Assembly (NCBI GenBank): GCA_037445375.1
Contig: JBBIKS010000009.1
Span: 1 to 64,000, forward strand
DNA length: 64,000 nt
Direction of reading: 5' to 3'
Source: DYHD01 sp037445375
GTDB lineage: Bacteria; Nitrospirota; Thermodesulfovibrionia; Thermodesulfovibrionales; Dissulfurispiraceae
The notes beneath the pieces are model-generated. The model saw only the letters and a list, made by a program, of their open reading frames with translations. It did no database searches and was not told the origin of the DNA. Each line of letters starts with the position of its first letter. Positions within the stretch are counted from its first letter, which is position 1. A program made the translations under genes and the position numbers. This document shows, one piece after another, positions 27,601-36,375 of the stretch.

Positions 27601-28303
27601 AGTAGTAAATTCCGCAGTAATGTATGTATTAAGGTCATTGATTGATTCTGATATTCCATTAAATAGCGGATGCCTGAAACCAATAAGCATAAAAGTCCCT
27701 GACGGCTCAATACTGAATCCTGCCTATCCTGCGCCTGTGGCATCGGGCAATGTCGAGACTTCACAGAGAATTGTTGATGTCATGTTTGGCTGCCTTCAGA
27801 TTGCCGCAGCATCTCAGGGAACGATGAATAATCTTATATTTGAGGTTGAAGGTGAGACCCCTTATTATGAAACCATAGCAGGCGGTTCTGGCGCTTCAGA
27901 TGGCTGTCATGGCGCATCTGGTATCCATGTACACATGACAAATACAAGACTGACAGACCCAGAGGTGCTCGAACATAGACATCCGGGAATAATCATTGGA
28001 AGTTTCAAAATAAGAAGAGGCTCCGGAGGAGAGGGCAGATTCAAAGGCGGCGATGGCGTTATCAGGGAGATAAGGTTTCTCAAGCCGGCGATTGTATCTA
28101 TTCTGTCTGAAAGAAGGGTTTTTGCGCCTTACGGAATGAAAGGCGGTAAAGAAGGTGCAAGAGGATTGAATACTCACAAAAAGGCAAATGGGGAATCAAA
28201 AATTTTAAACCATCGTGAGACGCTAAGGGTAAACAAAGGTGATTCCATCATAATTGAGACGCCGGGCGGCGGAGGATATGGAGAGATTGATGCAATAGAT
28301 TAG
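24665..28303 (+). CDS. Fused hydantoinase/5-oxoprolinase family protein (HyuA-HyuB)
   Basis: 1212 residues combining both subunits of the ATP-dependent hydantoinase/oxoprolinase family. Residues 1 to about 180 (FAVDRGGTFTDVVGID, RFGTTVATNALLERKG) and about 190-480 (LFSGPAGGAIATEH, GFDMGGTSTDVSRF, GPACYGFGGPLTITDANL) form the HyuA ATPase. Residues from about 700 form HyuB (MNSAEEMGIVLQKAAHSVNI, DVYLTNNPYKGGSHLPDL, GHHSDIGG, ETPGGGGYG at the end). Eukaryotic-type 5-oxoprolinase has the same fusion and cleaves 5-oxoproline to glutamate with ATP. Hydantoins or related cyclic amides are alternatives. It is 19 bp after prmC on the same strand. Confidence 0.92.
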   Translation: MKKWRFAVDRGGTFTDVVGIDPACEFHYLKLLSNSPEYIDASMEGIRRILKLPHNAILPENIIEGIRFGTTVATNALLERKGSRVLLIITKGLSGIIDIGYQNRQDLFKLCVKKPQPLYSTIIELDERIDSKGGVIKSFNAVELAEKISEIDKNSIDSIAVVFMHSWVNPTHELICENILNNKGFTNIFLSHKTVSSIKIVSRGQSTIIDAYLSVAIQNYLKNIKDQIGNINFEFIESSGCLSLPESFTGKNALFSGPAGGAIATEHIAEKLGIKGVIGFDMGGTSTDVSRFDGNFEKIYEKTIEGIPIQTEMLNIVTVASGGGSIAGFDGKKLTVGPKSAGSYPGPACYGFGGPLTITDANLMTGRLVPEYFPKTFREDRKSPLDISIVKEKFCFFTDHINKTLKTDYTPYEIADGLLKIANEKMAMAIKEISVSKGFDIRDYGLVCFGGAGGQHVCAIASILEIQRIIIHPLSSIMSAYGIGLARQSIKNLKTILMPYNENTHAEISRIFQNEVSHFLDQNNGSYSIIKEIDLRPIGADTYITLPYRNFIQNINDFGSQYKRLFGFKSAADDIEVVNIRIEFQNTSDFFEKYTKDSKKIDTALLPKPALYKEVFYANRMHKAPVYLSDAIPTQFNVSGPAFIVDNNLTVLIEPGFNAEIDKSGLIIINKAKLKSSRKVRIKNAAPDPVLLEIFNNLFMNSAEEMGIVLQKAAHSVNIKERLDFSCAIFDSEGDLVANAPHIPVHLGSMADTVRSIYAENKDTMKPGDVYLTNNPYKGGSHLPDLTVVYPVYSKKGKLLFFTSNRGHHSDIGGTIPGSMPSSVNHIDEEGLLIDNFLIIRDGNFREHELIKMMSSCPYPVRNIHERIADLKAQIASCRKGEREIFNIIGRYGEETVSDYMRYIQNNAEYLIKTALHRLLGGRDSFYSSFEDYLDDRTLIKASITIEAGINAPNTIKAIIDFAGTGQQHTNDNLNAPFSVVNSAVMYVLRSLIDSDIPLNSGCLKPISIKVPDGSILNPAYPAPVASGNVETSQRIVDVMFGCLQIAAASQGTMNNLIFEVEGETPYYETIAGGSGASDGCHGASGIHVHMTNTRLTDPEVLEHRHPGIIIGSFKIRRGSGGEGRFKGGDGVIREIRFLKPAIVSILSERRVFAPYGMKGGKEGARGLNTHKKANGESKILNHRETLRVNKGDSIIIETPGGGGYGEIDAID

Positions 28304-28348
28304 AAAACTGTAACGATGAAAAACAGCAGCAAGATTTATAAATAAACT

Positions 28349-29488
28349 CTAACTCTTAAGCAAATGAACCATTTCAGATACTATATCTATAGTTTTTAGA
28401 ATTTCCTCCTCTGTTGTCATCTTTCCGGTAGAAAACCTTACCGTACCTCTTGCCCATTCAAGAGGAATATCCATTGCCTCCAAAACTGGAGATACCTTCT
28501 CTACGCCTGAATGACATGCAGCCCCTGCCGATACAGCGATAAAATACTGAATCTTAGAAATAAGGGCGCTTGCCTTTATTCCTTTGAAACTTAGACTTAA
28601 TGTGTTCGGAAGCCTTTTTTGCGGATGTCCATTTAATCTTATATCTCTAATCCTTTCTTTAAGTCCAAGATAGAGCATATCTGCCATTTTCTGCGTGTGC
28701 AGCCTGTTTTTTTCGAGATCTCTTTTTGAGATCTCGCATGCCTTGCCAAGACCAACGATCTCAAGAATATTTTCTGTCCCCCCCCTTAAACCTTGCTCTT
28801 GACCTGCACCGTGCATAAACTTAGATAATTTAATACCTTTTTTGATAAAAAGCACCCCAACACCTTTTGGAGCATATAATTTATGTCCTGCTATGCTCAA
28901 AAGGTCAGCTCCTAAAATATTTACATCTAAAGGGATTTTTCCGACAGACTGGGCTGCATCTGTATGAACGACGATTCCCCTTTTTTTTGCCATCTTCGAG
29001 ATATATTCAATCGGCTCGACTGTTCCTACTTCATTATTGGCATGCATTATGGTTATAAGAATAGTTTTCTCAGTGATTGCCTTTTCAATATCTGCTGCAT
29101 TAACCAGTCCAAACCCATCAACAGGGATATATGTGATATCAAACCCGTTTGATTCGAGAAATTTACAGACTTCTGTCACTGCAGGATGTTCAATCTTAGA
29201 AGCAATTATGTGATTGCCCCGCTCTCTATAAGCAAATGCTGCCCCCTTTATGGCGTGATTATTAGATTCAGTCCCGCCGCTTGTAAATATAATCTCATCC
29301 GGCAAGCAGTTTAGTAAAGAAGCTGTTTGTTTGCGTGCATATTCGAGAGCATCTTTAGCAATCCGTCCGTACTGATGTGAGCTTGACGGATTGCCAAAGT
29401 GTTCTTCCAAAAATGGAAGCATCGCAGAGATTACTTCAGGATCATTAGGGGTGGTTGCATTATAATCGAGATATATAGGTTTTCCCAT
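28349..29488 (-). CDS. Cysteine desulfurase (IscS/NifS family)
   Basis: 379-residue PLP enzyme that moves sulfur from cysteine to acceptors for Fe-S clusters, thiamin or tRNA. Motifs are IYLDYNATTPNDPEV at the start, FTSGGTESNNHAI, HTDAAQSVGKIPLDV, the PLP lysine in SIAGHKLYAPKG and the catalytic cysteine in VSAGAACHSG (near residue 325). The C-terminus lacks a long scaffold-binding tail. It begins 1 bp after the cheW stop and is probably read through from the chemotaxis operon, an unexpected neighbour. It could provide sulfur for ThiS elsewhere in this window. Confidence 0.93.
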   Translation of the reverse strand: MGKPIYLDYNATTPNDPEVISAMLPFLEEHFGNPSSSHQYGRIAKDALEYARKQTASLLNCLPDEIIFTSGGTESNNHAIKGAAFAYRERGNHIIASKIEHPAVTEVCKFLESNGFDITYIPVDGFGLVNAADIEKAITEKTILITIMHANNEVGTVEPIEYISKMAKKRGIVVHTDAAQSVGKIPLDVNILGADLLSIAGHKLYAPKGVGVLFIKKGIKLSKFMHGAGQEQGLRGGTENILEIVGLGKACEISKRDLEKNRLHTQKMADMLYLGLKERIRDIRLNGHPQKRLPNTLSLSFKGIKASALISKIQYFIAVSAGAACHSGVEKVSPVLEAMDIPLEWARGTVRFSTGKMTTEEEILKTIDIVSEMVHLLKS

Positions 29489-29489
29489 A

Positions 29490-29996
29490 TTAATTAAGGA
29501 GATTTTTCTCTAATTTATTTGCATCAGATGCCCCTATCAACGCAAAATCTTCTTTGTCATACCCCCTTAGGAGTTTGTCAATATCAAGGAGTATTAATAG
29601 CCTGTCCTGAAGCTTTCCAATCCCCTTTATATAGTCTGACTCAATGCCGCCTGTCATTGGTGGAGGCGGCTCAACAGTGTCCGGCGATATCCTCAATACC
29701 TCCGATACCGAATCCACTATAAGACCGACAGTCATGCCGACATCTACTACCATTATTCTCGAATGAGTATCCTGATTTTTTGTGTTCAAACCAAACTTCT
29801 TTCTGAGATTGATAACCGGAATTACCCTTCCCCTGAGATTAATAACCCCTTCAAGGTAATTGATGGAGTTAGGGACAACGGTTATATCAACCATTCTGTT
29901 TACCTCCTGCACCTTGAGGATATCAATGGCGTATTCCTCTTCACCAAGCCTAAATGTTACAAGCTGTAAAAGCTCTTTAGTCGTTGCAGCAGTCAT
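29490..29996 (-). CDS. cheW: Chemotaxis adaptor CheW
   Basis: 168 residues, a single CheW/SH3-like adaptor that couples receptors to CheA. It shows LVTFRLGEEEYAIDILKVQE, the conserved NYLEGVINLRGRVIPVINLR, RIMVVDVGMTVGLIVDSV and DRLLILLDIDKLL. The Shine-Dalgarno GGAGGGGAAAATG is clear. The last 20 residues are an extension of no known role. It follows cheB after about 110 bp on the same strand. It is a second CheW-type adaptor in the cluster beside the CheW-CheZ fusion. Confidence 0.94.
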   Translation of the reverse strand: MTAATTKELLQLVTFRLGEEEYAIDILKVQEVNRMVDITVVPNSINYLEGVINLRGRVIPVINLRKKFGLNTKNQDTHSRIMVVDVGMTVGLIVDSVSEVLRISPDTVEPPPPMTGGIESDYIKGIGKLQDRLLILLDIDKLLRGYDKEDFALIGASDANKLEKNLLN

Positions 29997-30108
29997 TTTC
30001 CCCTCCCTTATTCAAAGATTGTTTTTGTAATATCTCCTTTTTAATAAAGATTCCTTCTATCTCCTTGCAATGATATTATCAGGCAGCATGGTTCATTAAA
30101 AGACTTGA

Positions 30109-31161
30109 CTATACTGAATTGATTATTTCTCCTGCTATCTCCTCAAGCGGCATGACCTTATCAGCCAGACCTGCCACTATTACCGCCTTAGGCATTCCAA
30201 AAACAACACAAGTCTTTTCATCCTGCGCATAAATCTTCCCACCGGTCTTTTTGAGGGCAGTAAATCCCTTAAGACCATCATTCCCCATACCTGTTAAAAT
30301 AACACCGAGCGCCCTTCCTGGATAATACTCTGCGACAGAGGCTACAAGTGCATCTACCGATGGACGATATATGAAGTCATCTTTAGATTCAGAGATATTT
30401 ACCACGGTTTCTATGCCTCTTAGCCTTTTCAGCCTCATATGACCTCTGCCGGGGGCTACTAATGCAAGCCCCGGCTTCAGGGAATCACCATCTTCAGCTT
30501 CTTTAACGTTTATCTTGCTCAACTGATTGAGCCTTTCCGAAAAAGGCTTGGTGAAGTTAGGCGGCATATGTTGAGCAATCACAAGTGGAACTGGAAAATC
30601 CTTTGGGATCTGAGGTATTATTTGCTGCAAAGCGCCTGGTCCGCCCGTAGATGTCCCGATAGCTACGATGCCGATTCTTCTATCGCCATGGGACCTTGAC
30701 ACTACGTATTTGGAGAGGTCAGGCGGTTTAGATGCAGATTGTTTTTTCAGCAGAACTTTAAGTATATCCCTTTTGCCGATCTGTTTTATTTTCTCGATCA
30801 GCATCTCTTTGATCTTTACAATATTTATTGAGAGCTCGGAAAGATTTTTGGGGATGAAATCAATTGCACCCAACTCCAGCGCCTCAAGGGTAACTTTTGC
30901 ACCATCTGAAGTTAATGAACTAACCATAATAATCGGCACAGGATTCTTCTGCATAATATGTTTAAGGGCAGTAATGCCGTCCATTCTTGGCATCTCCACA
31001 TCCATCGTAACAACATCGGGCTTAAGGCTAGCAATTTTCTCAATCGCATCTATCCCGTCGCGAGCAGTGCCGACTATTTTGATGTCTTTATCAGATGAAA
31101 GCATACTCGACAGAGCATTCCTCATAAAAGCCGAGTCATCAACTATAAGAACCTTTACCAT
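30109..31161 (-). CDS. cheB: Protein-glutamate methylesterase CheB
   Basis: 350 residues from ATG 31161 (MVKVLIVDDSAFMRNALS), with AGAGGATAT upstream. The longer open frame to 31260 is rejected because it runs into a family B repeat. The receiver domain has the phospho-acceptor in VVTMDVEMPRMDG. The C-terminal methylesterase carries the catalytic Ser (GTSTGGPGAL), His (QHMPPNF) and Asp (GMGNDGLKG). It removes receptor methyl groups for adaptation, countering CheR, which is encoded 6 kb upstream in the same block. No cheD is seen. Confidence 0.95.
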   Translation of the reverse strand: MVKVLIVDDSAFMRNALSSMLSSDKDIKIVGTARDGIDAIEKIASLKPDVVTMDVEMPRMDGITALKHIMQKNPVPIIMVSSLTSDGAKVTLEALELGAIDFIPKNLSELSINIVKIKEMLIEKIKQIGKRDILKVLLKKQSASKPPDLSKYVVSRSHGDRRIGIVAIGTSTGGPGALQQIIPQIPKDFPVPLVIAQHMPPNFTKPFSERLNQLSKINVKEAEDGDSLKPGLALVAPGRGHMRLKRLRGIETVVNISESKDDFIYRPSVDALVASVAEYYPGRALGVILTGMGNDGLKGFTALKKTGGKIYAQDEKTCVVFGMPKAVIVAGLADKVMPLEEIAGEIINSV

Positions 31162-31181
31162 ATATCCTCTTTTTATTTTTT

Positions 31182-31290
31182 GCCTAAGTTGAACGATTAT
31201 ATGCCTTGTCATTCCGACTTGTTCGGAATCCTTCTTTGTTCTAAGAAAGATTCCTGACAAGCTGGAATGACACTTATTGGGTGATTAAGT
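31182..31290. repeat. Family B MITE-like element, copy B2, between mcp and cheB
   Basis: Left end GCCTAAGTTGAACGATTAT, degenerate right end GGGTGATTAAGTTATATC. The core GTCATTCCGACTTG ... CAAGCTGGAATGAC is a palindrome that also appears in family A copy A9. It lies in the intergenic gap of the chemotaxis operon. Confidence 0.6.
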
Positions 31291-31342
31291 TATATCAGAA
31301 TGTCCAGTCCGATAAGGTTATGTCCCTTATTCTTTCGAATTT

Positions 31343-32989
31343 TTATACCTTAAACCCAGCAGTAGAATTTCTCAATTCCTCTGCAATTTGCAGCAAGCCA
31401 GCAACTTCGCTCATTACTTCTTCAGATATCGCCTCCATTTCTCTCGATATTATAGATGTCCTCTCAATATTGTTTGCGACTTCTTCGGATGCCGCCGACT
31501 GCTCATCAACCGCAGTTGCAATCTGTGTAATCTGATCCCTGACCTTATGAACCTTCTCCACAATGTAATTCAGGGATTCACCAACCTGCCTGATGTATTC
31601 AGTCGCTTTCGTAACCTCTGAAGAAGCATCACCCATTGACTTCATTGTCTGTTCCGATTCAGATTGGACAGCGGATATCTTTCCGGATATCTCAGCAGTT
31701 GCCTTTATTGTTCTTTCAGCAAGTTTTCTTACTTCGTCAGCAACTACAGCAAAGCCTCTGCCCTGCTCACCTGCCCTTGCTGCCTCTATTGCAGCGTTTA
31801 AGGCAAGAAGATTGGTCTGATCTGCAATGTCCTTTATGACGGTTACTATATCGCCAATCTCGTTTGCCCTGTTATTAAGTTTATCTATCATAGATGCAAG
31901 CTCCACCGTTGATGTGTAAACCCGTCCTACCGAATTAACAGCTCCGTCTGCCACTTCCTTACCCTTTGTAGCGGTTTCCATAGCCTTTTCGGATGTCTCA
32001 GAGGCTACAGATGCATTTTTTGCTATATCAGTAATAGTCTGGGTCATTTCCTCAGCAGCAGTGGCTATATGAGATGCCTGAGATGCCTGATTTTTTGCAC
32101 CCTCTGCAGATTTCTTTGCGCCTTCCTTCAATGAATCAACAGTCATAACCACCTGCTTAGCAGATGATATAATGTTTTTAATCATATCGCTATAAGCGTC
32201 AATCATCTTATTGACATTTTCAGCAACCTTGCCTATCTCATCCTTGCTCTTGACATCCAGCCTTTTTGTTAAATCCCCACCGCCTTCGGCAATCTGCCTT
32301 ATGGCTTCATTGGCTTGCTTCAAAGGACTTACTATAATTTTCCCGACAAAGAATGCAATCCCAAGCATGAGTATTGTTATAGCAATAGAGGCAATAATTA
32401 TCGTCCATCTCAATTTAGACAAAACAACATTAACATCATCTACATAGATGCCTGTGCCAACAATCCATCCCCACGGTTTGAAAAGCTTAACATAGGACAC
32501 TTTTAAAACAGGGTCTTTCATTCCAGGCTTAGGCCATAAGTAATTAACATAACCTGCTCCTTTTTCCTTTGAGATCTTTACCATTTCGACAAAAAGCTGC
32601 TTGCCCTTTGGGTCTTTGCTGTCTGTCATGTCTTTCCCGTCTAATTCAGGCTTTATAGGATGCATAACCATTTTAGGATGGGAGTCAATAATAAAATAAT
32701 AATCTCCATCTCCATATCTCATACTTTTAATTCTGAGGGAAGCCCTATTGCGGGCATCCTCAGGGGTCAGCTCTCCCTTTTGTACCCTTGCCTCATATTC
32801 TCCCAATAAACTATCTACAATCTCAACAAGGTGCTTTGTTGTAAGTCTTTTTTCTTCCATCAGCTTCTGCTCAATAAAAGGCTCTAAAAAGGCAAAAACA
32901 CCTATCAAAATGATAATAATTGAAATAATCGAAATGCTCATGATCTTGGCTGAAACACTCCAATCCCTAAACCTCAAAAACCTCTTCAT
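31343..32989 (-). CDS. Methyl-accepting chemotaxis protein with sCache sensor domain
   Basis: 548 residues. TM1 is about residues 14-34 (SISIISIIIILIGVFAFL). The periplasmic single-Cache_2 domain is about 35-190 (GDGDYYFIIDSHPKMVMHP, KPWGWIVGTGIY). TM2 is about 193-215, followed by HAMP (SPLKQANEAIRQIAEGGGDL). The long helical signalling domain carries the highly conserved hairpin tip NLLALNAAIEAARAGEQGRG near residues 395-415. sCache domains often bind small carboxylates; the ligand here is unknown. The C-terminus lacks a CheR-tethering pentapeptide. It is encoded between the CheW-CheZ fusion and cheB. Confidence 0.95.
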   Translation of the reverse strand: MKRFLRFRDWSVSAKIMSISIISIIIILIGVFAFLEPFIEQKLMEEKRLTTKHLVEIVDSLLGEYEARVQKGELTPEDARNRASLRIKSMRYGDGDYYFIIDSHPKMVMHPIKPELDGKDMTDSKDPKGKQLFVEMVKISKEKGAGYVNYLWPKPGMKDPVLKVSYVKLFKPWGWIVGTGIYVDDVNVVLSKLRWTIIIASIAITILMLGIAFFVGKIIVSPLKQANEAIRQIAEGGGDLTKRLDVKSKDEIGKVAENVNKMIDAYSDMIKNIISSAKQVVMTVDSLKEGAKKSAEGAKNQASQASHIATAAEEMTQTITDIAKNASVASETSEKAMETATKGKEVADGAVNSVGRVYTSTVELASMIDKLNNRANEIGDIVTVIKDIADQTNLLALNAAIEAARAGEQGRGFAVVADEVRKLAERTIKATAEISGKISAVQSESEQTMKSMGDASSEVTKATEYIRQVGESLNYIVEKVHKVRDQITQIATAVDEQSAASEEVANNIERTSIISREMEAISEEVMSEVAGLLQIAEELRNSTAGFKV

Positions 32990-33155
32990 AAATCCCCCTT
33001 TTGTTTGAGCCTCTTAAAAAGGCCCTAAATTGAAAGCTTATGCAAACTTCAGTTTGCGAATTACTTTTTATTAAGATGTTTTAAAAACACAATCTAATGC
33101 TCTCAAATATCAAAATTAAGATATTTGATAAAGCTCGTATAAATATTCTTTTTTT

Positions 33156-34346
33156 TTAAAACCCAAGGTTTTTCAGTAGATCATCTACATCTGATTGCGA
33201 TACCTTATCTGCAATTACCTCCTGTTCCTTGCCGCTGTCCACCTTTATTCCAAATGTCTTAATTACCTTAACGAGTTCTTCTTCAATCTCGCTTACAAGC
33301 CCTATCACCTTTTTAATGGTTTGTCCTGTGAGGTCTTGAAAAGCCTGAGCGGTGATAATCTTTATTAAATCGTCTTCAATGTCACTTTTAAATTTTTTCA
33401 GATAATTGATCGAGTCATCAGGACCTTCAAGTTGTTTGATACGAGAGGATAAATCATCCATCATCATAAGATATTTCTCAGCAATGCTCATTGTGTTATC
33501 AGCAGCTTCTTTTGTTTTATCAATCACGAAATTAAGTCTCTCTACTACATTGGGCATCTCATGCTCTGTCATATCTTTAAGCCTTGGGTCTAATGACTCC
33601 TTGAAACTTAAGATTGAATCGTGAAGCTTCCTTGTAACCTTGCCAACTTCCTTAAAAAGATTCCCCTGTCCCTTTTTAATAATCTCCTGAACTGAAGCGT
33701 CAGCTTTTTCGTAATCCCGATTAGCAATTGCTTCCATAAAAGTCATAATATCATCAAGAACTTGATACCTTGGATCTTGAGAAGAAATCCCGCTTTTTTC
33801 AAAAAAGTCTTTTGCATCAAAAACCTCTTTCATTTTTATCTCCCCTGCCATAGTCTGTAATGTCTTTGTAACTTCAACCTTGCTTCCATCTTCTGTTTGC
33901 TGTATATATTCATAATCCTCTAATATGTCCATATCTCCGTGTGGAATCAGCTTTGTTGTATTGAGTAAAACTACCAGTCTGTCAGTAAGCCTCGCTACTC
34001 CTTCTACCTGCTGAACATTCCCGTTGAAGAATTCATCGCACGGCTCTATAGTTGATTCGTCAATACTAATAACCCCGCTTATGTCGTCAACCAATACCCC
34101 AAAAATCTTCTTTCCGCTTGAGACTACGATAACCCTTTTCCCTTTGTTACAGTCAGAAGGCAGATTTATTAGGCTTTTGAGGTTTAAGATAGGAATCACC
34201 TTGCCCCGCAAATTAGTAATCCCTTCAATATAATGAGGTGCTTGCGGAATTCTGGTAATTGTGGGCATATTTATAATTTCTTGAACCTTCATTATAGGGA
34301 CAGTGTACTCATTTAGATTTAAGTAGAAGCCTATATATTGCTGCAT
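33156..34346 (-). CDS. CheW-CheZ fusion protein (adaptor plus CheY-P phosphatase)
   Basis: 396 residues. Residues 1 to about 145 are a CheW domain (YIEGITNLRGKVIPILNLK, GVLVDDISGVI, DRLVVLLNTTKLI). After a charged linker, residues about 180-396 are CheZ. They comprise a long helical hairpin, the phosphatase motif QDLTGQ at 337-342 (equivalents of E. coli D143 and Q147), and the terminal CheY-binding peptide SDVDDLLKNLGF after an acidic/polar linker. The protein would bring the CheY-P phosphatase to the receptor array, as the short CheA does in E. coli. A good Shine-Dalgarno (GGGGGGATAAATG) is present. It is 10 bp downstream of cheA. Confidence 0.93.
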   Translation of the reverse strand: MQQYIGFYLNLNEYTVPIMKVQEIINMPTITRIPQAPHYIEGITNLRGKVIPILNLKSLINLPSDCNKGKRVIVVSSGKKIFGVLVDDISGVISIDESTIEPCDEFFNGNVQQVEGVARLTDRLVVLLNTTKLIPHGDMDILEDYEYIQQTEDGSKVEVTKTLQTMAGEIKMKEVFDAKDFFEKSGISSQDPRYQVLDDIMTFMEAIANRDYEKADASVQEIIKKGQGNLFKEVGKVTRKLHDSILSFKESLDPRLKDMTEHEMPNVVERLNFVIDKTKEAADNTMSIAEKYLMMMDDLSSRIKQLEGPDDSINYLKKFKSDIEDDLIKIITAQAFQDLTGQTIKKVIGLVSEIEEELVKVIKTFGIKVDSGKEQEVIADKVSQSDVDDLLKNLGF

Positions 34347-34356
34347 TTATCCCCCT

Positions 34357-36138
34357 TTAAACCTTTGTCATGCCTAATGCATTTCTTGAAATACTTGCAA
34401 GATCCAGTATAAGAACAACCCTCCCGTCACCAGTGATTGTGGCACCGAGAATATGAGATGATGCTGTATCAATACCTTCGATTGTCTTTATGACAACCTC
34501 TTCCTGCCCCAAAAGTTCATCTACCGCAAGGCAAAACTTGCTATTGCCTATAGAAACAATCATAGCGTACTTATATTCGACGCCTACAGAGCTTTTATCA
34601 CCGAGAACATCCGAAAGCGAGTAAATCGGATAAACCCTTTCTCTTATATTCACGACTTTGCGACCTATCACTTCATAAATATCCCTTGTCGAAATGCGGG
34701 TGATTTCCTCCACAGGGGTAAGAGGTACGGCATATCTCGCACCCCCTGCCCGAACCATGAGAGTCTCAATTATTGCAAGAGTCAATGGTATGCTGATAAT
34801 GAAAGAAGATCCAGCATCCTTTTTTGTTGTTACCTCAACATAGCCGTTTAGTTTCGAAATATTTGTCTTTACAACATCCATTCCAACGCCGCGCCCGCTC
34901 AGTTCAGTCGATATATCCTGTGTAGAAAATCCGGGCAGGAAAATAAGATTGATTGCAGATTCATCAGTCATCTTCAATGAATCATCATCTGTAATCAGTC
35001 CTTTTTCTAACGCCTTCTTTTTTACTTTGACAATATCAATACCCTTGCCGTCGTCTGCAACAACAATAACTATCTGATTACCTTTCTGATATGCATCTAT
35101 CGAAATAGTGCCCTTCCCCGGCTTATTCTTTTTTAACCTATCTTCTTTAGACTCTATACCATGATCAATTGCATTTCTGATTATATGAACAAGAGGGTCT
35201 CCTATTTGTTCAATCACCGTTTTATCAACCTCTGTGTCTTCGCCTGATATTTTGAGGTCAACATCCTTATCGAGAGTGTTAGCCATATCTCTTACAAGAC
35301 GGGGGAACTTACCAAAAACCTTCTTTATAGGCTGCATCCTCATTCTCATAACAGACAACTGCATGTCTGATGTAACTAAATCCAGAAATGATACGGTCTC
35401 ATAAAGATTATCTATATATGAATCATCAGGATAGGCGGAACTAAGATAATTCACAATATTTAAAAGCCTGTTTCTGACCAGAACAACCTCTCCTGTCAGG
35501 TTCATCACCTTGTCAATCTTATCTGTATCAACCCTCAGCGTCTGTATGGATTCCCTAAGAGAACCTGCTGTGGAAGTTTTTTCAATAGGTGGTATATGTT
35601 CAATATTAATAACTTCTACTGCAGGTTCTACAGATTGTTTAAAATTATCTTCAGCATGAGCGGGGATTTCGGTTTGTTCAGAATTATCTGATTCAAGACG
35701 TATATCCATAAAATTTGATGATATATCTTCTTCGGGGGGAACAAGCCCTTGTGCGTTATTCAATGCTGTGTCGAGTTCATGCAATAAAGGAGATGTCTCT
35801 TCGATAATTCCATCTTTGAGTTTAATGTGCTGTAGCAACAACCTGATCATATCCACACTTTTCAAAATAGCATTCATCAGCGGGGTGGATAATGTTATCT
35901 CGCCTTCTCTTAATCTTTTCAGAATGCTCTCAGATCTATGGGCTACATCTACAACTTGCTGAAACCCAAGAAAGCCTGCGGCACCTTTTATGGTATGCAT
36001 GCTTCGGAATATCTCATTTATTATCTCTTTATCATCACCCCTTGCCTCAAGTTCAACAAAAAGTGGATCAATTGAGTCTAATGATTCCTCAGATTCGGTT
36101 ATAAAATCGGCTATTATTTCTTCAAATTCGTCAGGCAT
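34357..36138 (-). CDS. cheA: Chemotaxis histidine kinase CheA
   Basis: 593 residues. The P1 HPt domain has phospho-His48 in SMHTIKGAAGF. A linker of about 95 residues with no recognisable P2 domain follows, then P3 dimerisation (from about residue 195), and the P4 kinase with the N-box LVHIIRNAIDHGIESK, VADDGKGID, LPGFST and GRGVGMDVVKTNI. The C-terminal P5 CheW-like domain has ALIVSIGNSKF-like and DGRVVLILDLASI segments. A GGGGGCGG ribosome site precedes the ATG. It phosphorylates CheY and CheB. The absence of an obvious P2 suggests direct P1-CheY docking. Confidence 0.95.
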   Translation of the reverse strand: MPDEFEEIIADFITESEESLDSIDPLFVELEARGDDKEIINEIFRSMHTIKGAAGFLGFQQVVDVAHRSESILKRLREGEITLSTPLMNAILKSVDMIRLLLQHIKLKDGIIEETSPLLHELDTALNNAQGLVPPEEDISSNFMDIRLESDNSEQTEIPAHAEDNFKQSVEPAVEVINIEHIPPIEKTSTAGSLRESIQTLRVDTDKIDKVMNLTGEVVLVRNRLLNIVNYLSSAYPDDSYIDNLYETVSFLDLVTSDMQLSVMRMRMQPIKKVFGKFPRLVRDMANTLDKDVDLKISGEDTEVDKTVIEQIGDPLVHIIRNAIDHGIESKEDRLKKNKPGKGTISIDAYQKGNQIVIVVADDGKGIDIVKVKKKALEKGLITDDDSLKMTDESAINLIFLPGFSTQDISTELSGRGVGMDVVKTNISKLNGYVEVTTKKDAGSSFIISIPLTLAIIETLMVRAGGARYAVPLTPVEEITRISTRDIYEVIGRKVVNIRERVYPIYSLSDVLGDKSSVGVEYKYAMIVSIGNSKFCLAVDELLGQEEVVIKTIEGIDTASSHILGATITGDGRVVLILDLASISRNALGMTKV

Positions 36139-36375
36139 TGCCGCCCCCTAAATAATTTTATATGTCATGTCTGTATTTTACTGATTACGATTCATATACT
36201 AAAGCCTGACTTAACAAAACCTCTTAAAACACCCTCCCCTTCACCCCTTCCGGTCAATTTAAAGTCCCCTCTTGAGAGAGTGTGAGGGTATGTAATCCCT
36301 CTTTCCTTGTGTGAGAGGGCAAGAGCGAGGGGGCTGTATTTATGCACTCTTTAGTGTATCAACATTATCAGCGAT

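Noticed and set aside
30668..31192. 174-codon plus-strand frame within cheB
   Set aside because: It is antisense to conserved CheB catalytic motifs and has a composition typical of a shadow frame.
31162..31260. N-terminal extension of CheB by 33 residues
   Set aside because: The extension is encoded by a repeat element, and the internal ATG has a ribosome site and matches receiver-domain starts.
33042..33058. GCAAACT/AGTTTGC hairpin as a terminator between the CheW-CheZ gene and mcp
   Set aside because: It has a short 7-bp stem with a 2-base loop and no following T-run in the direction of transcription.
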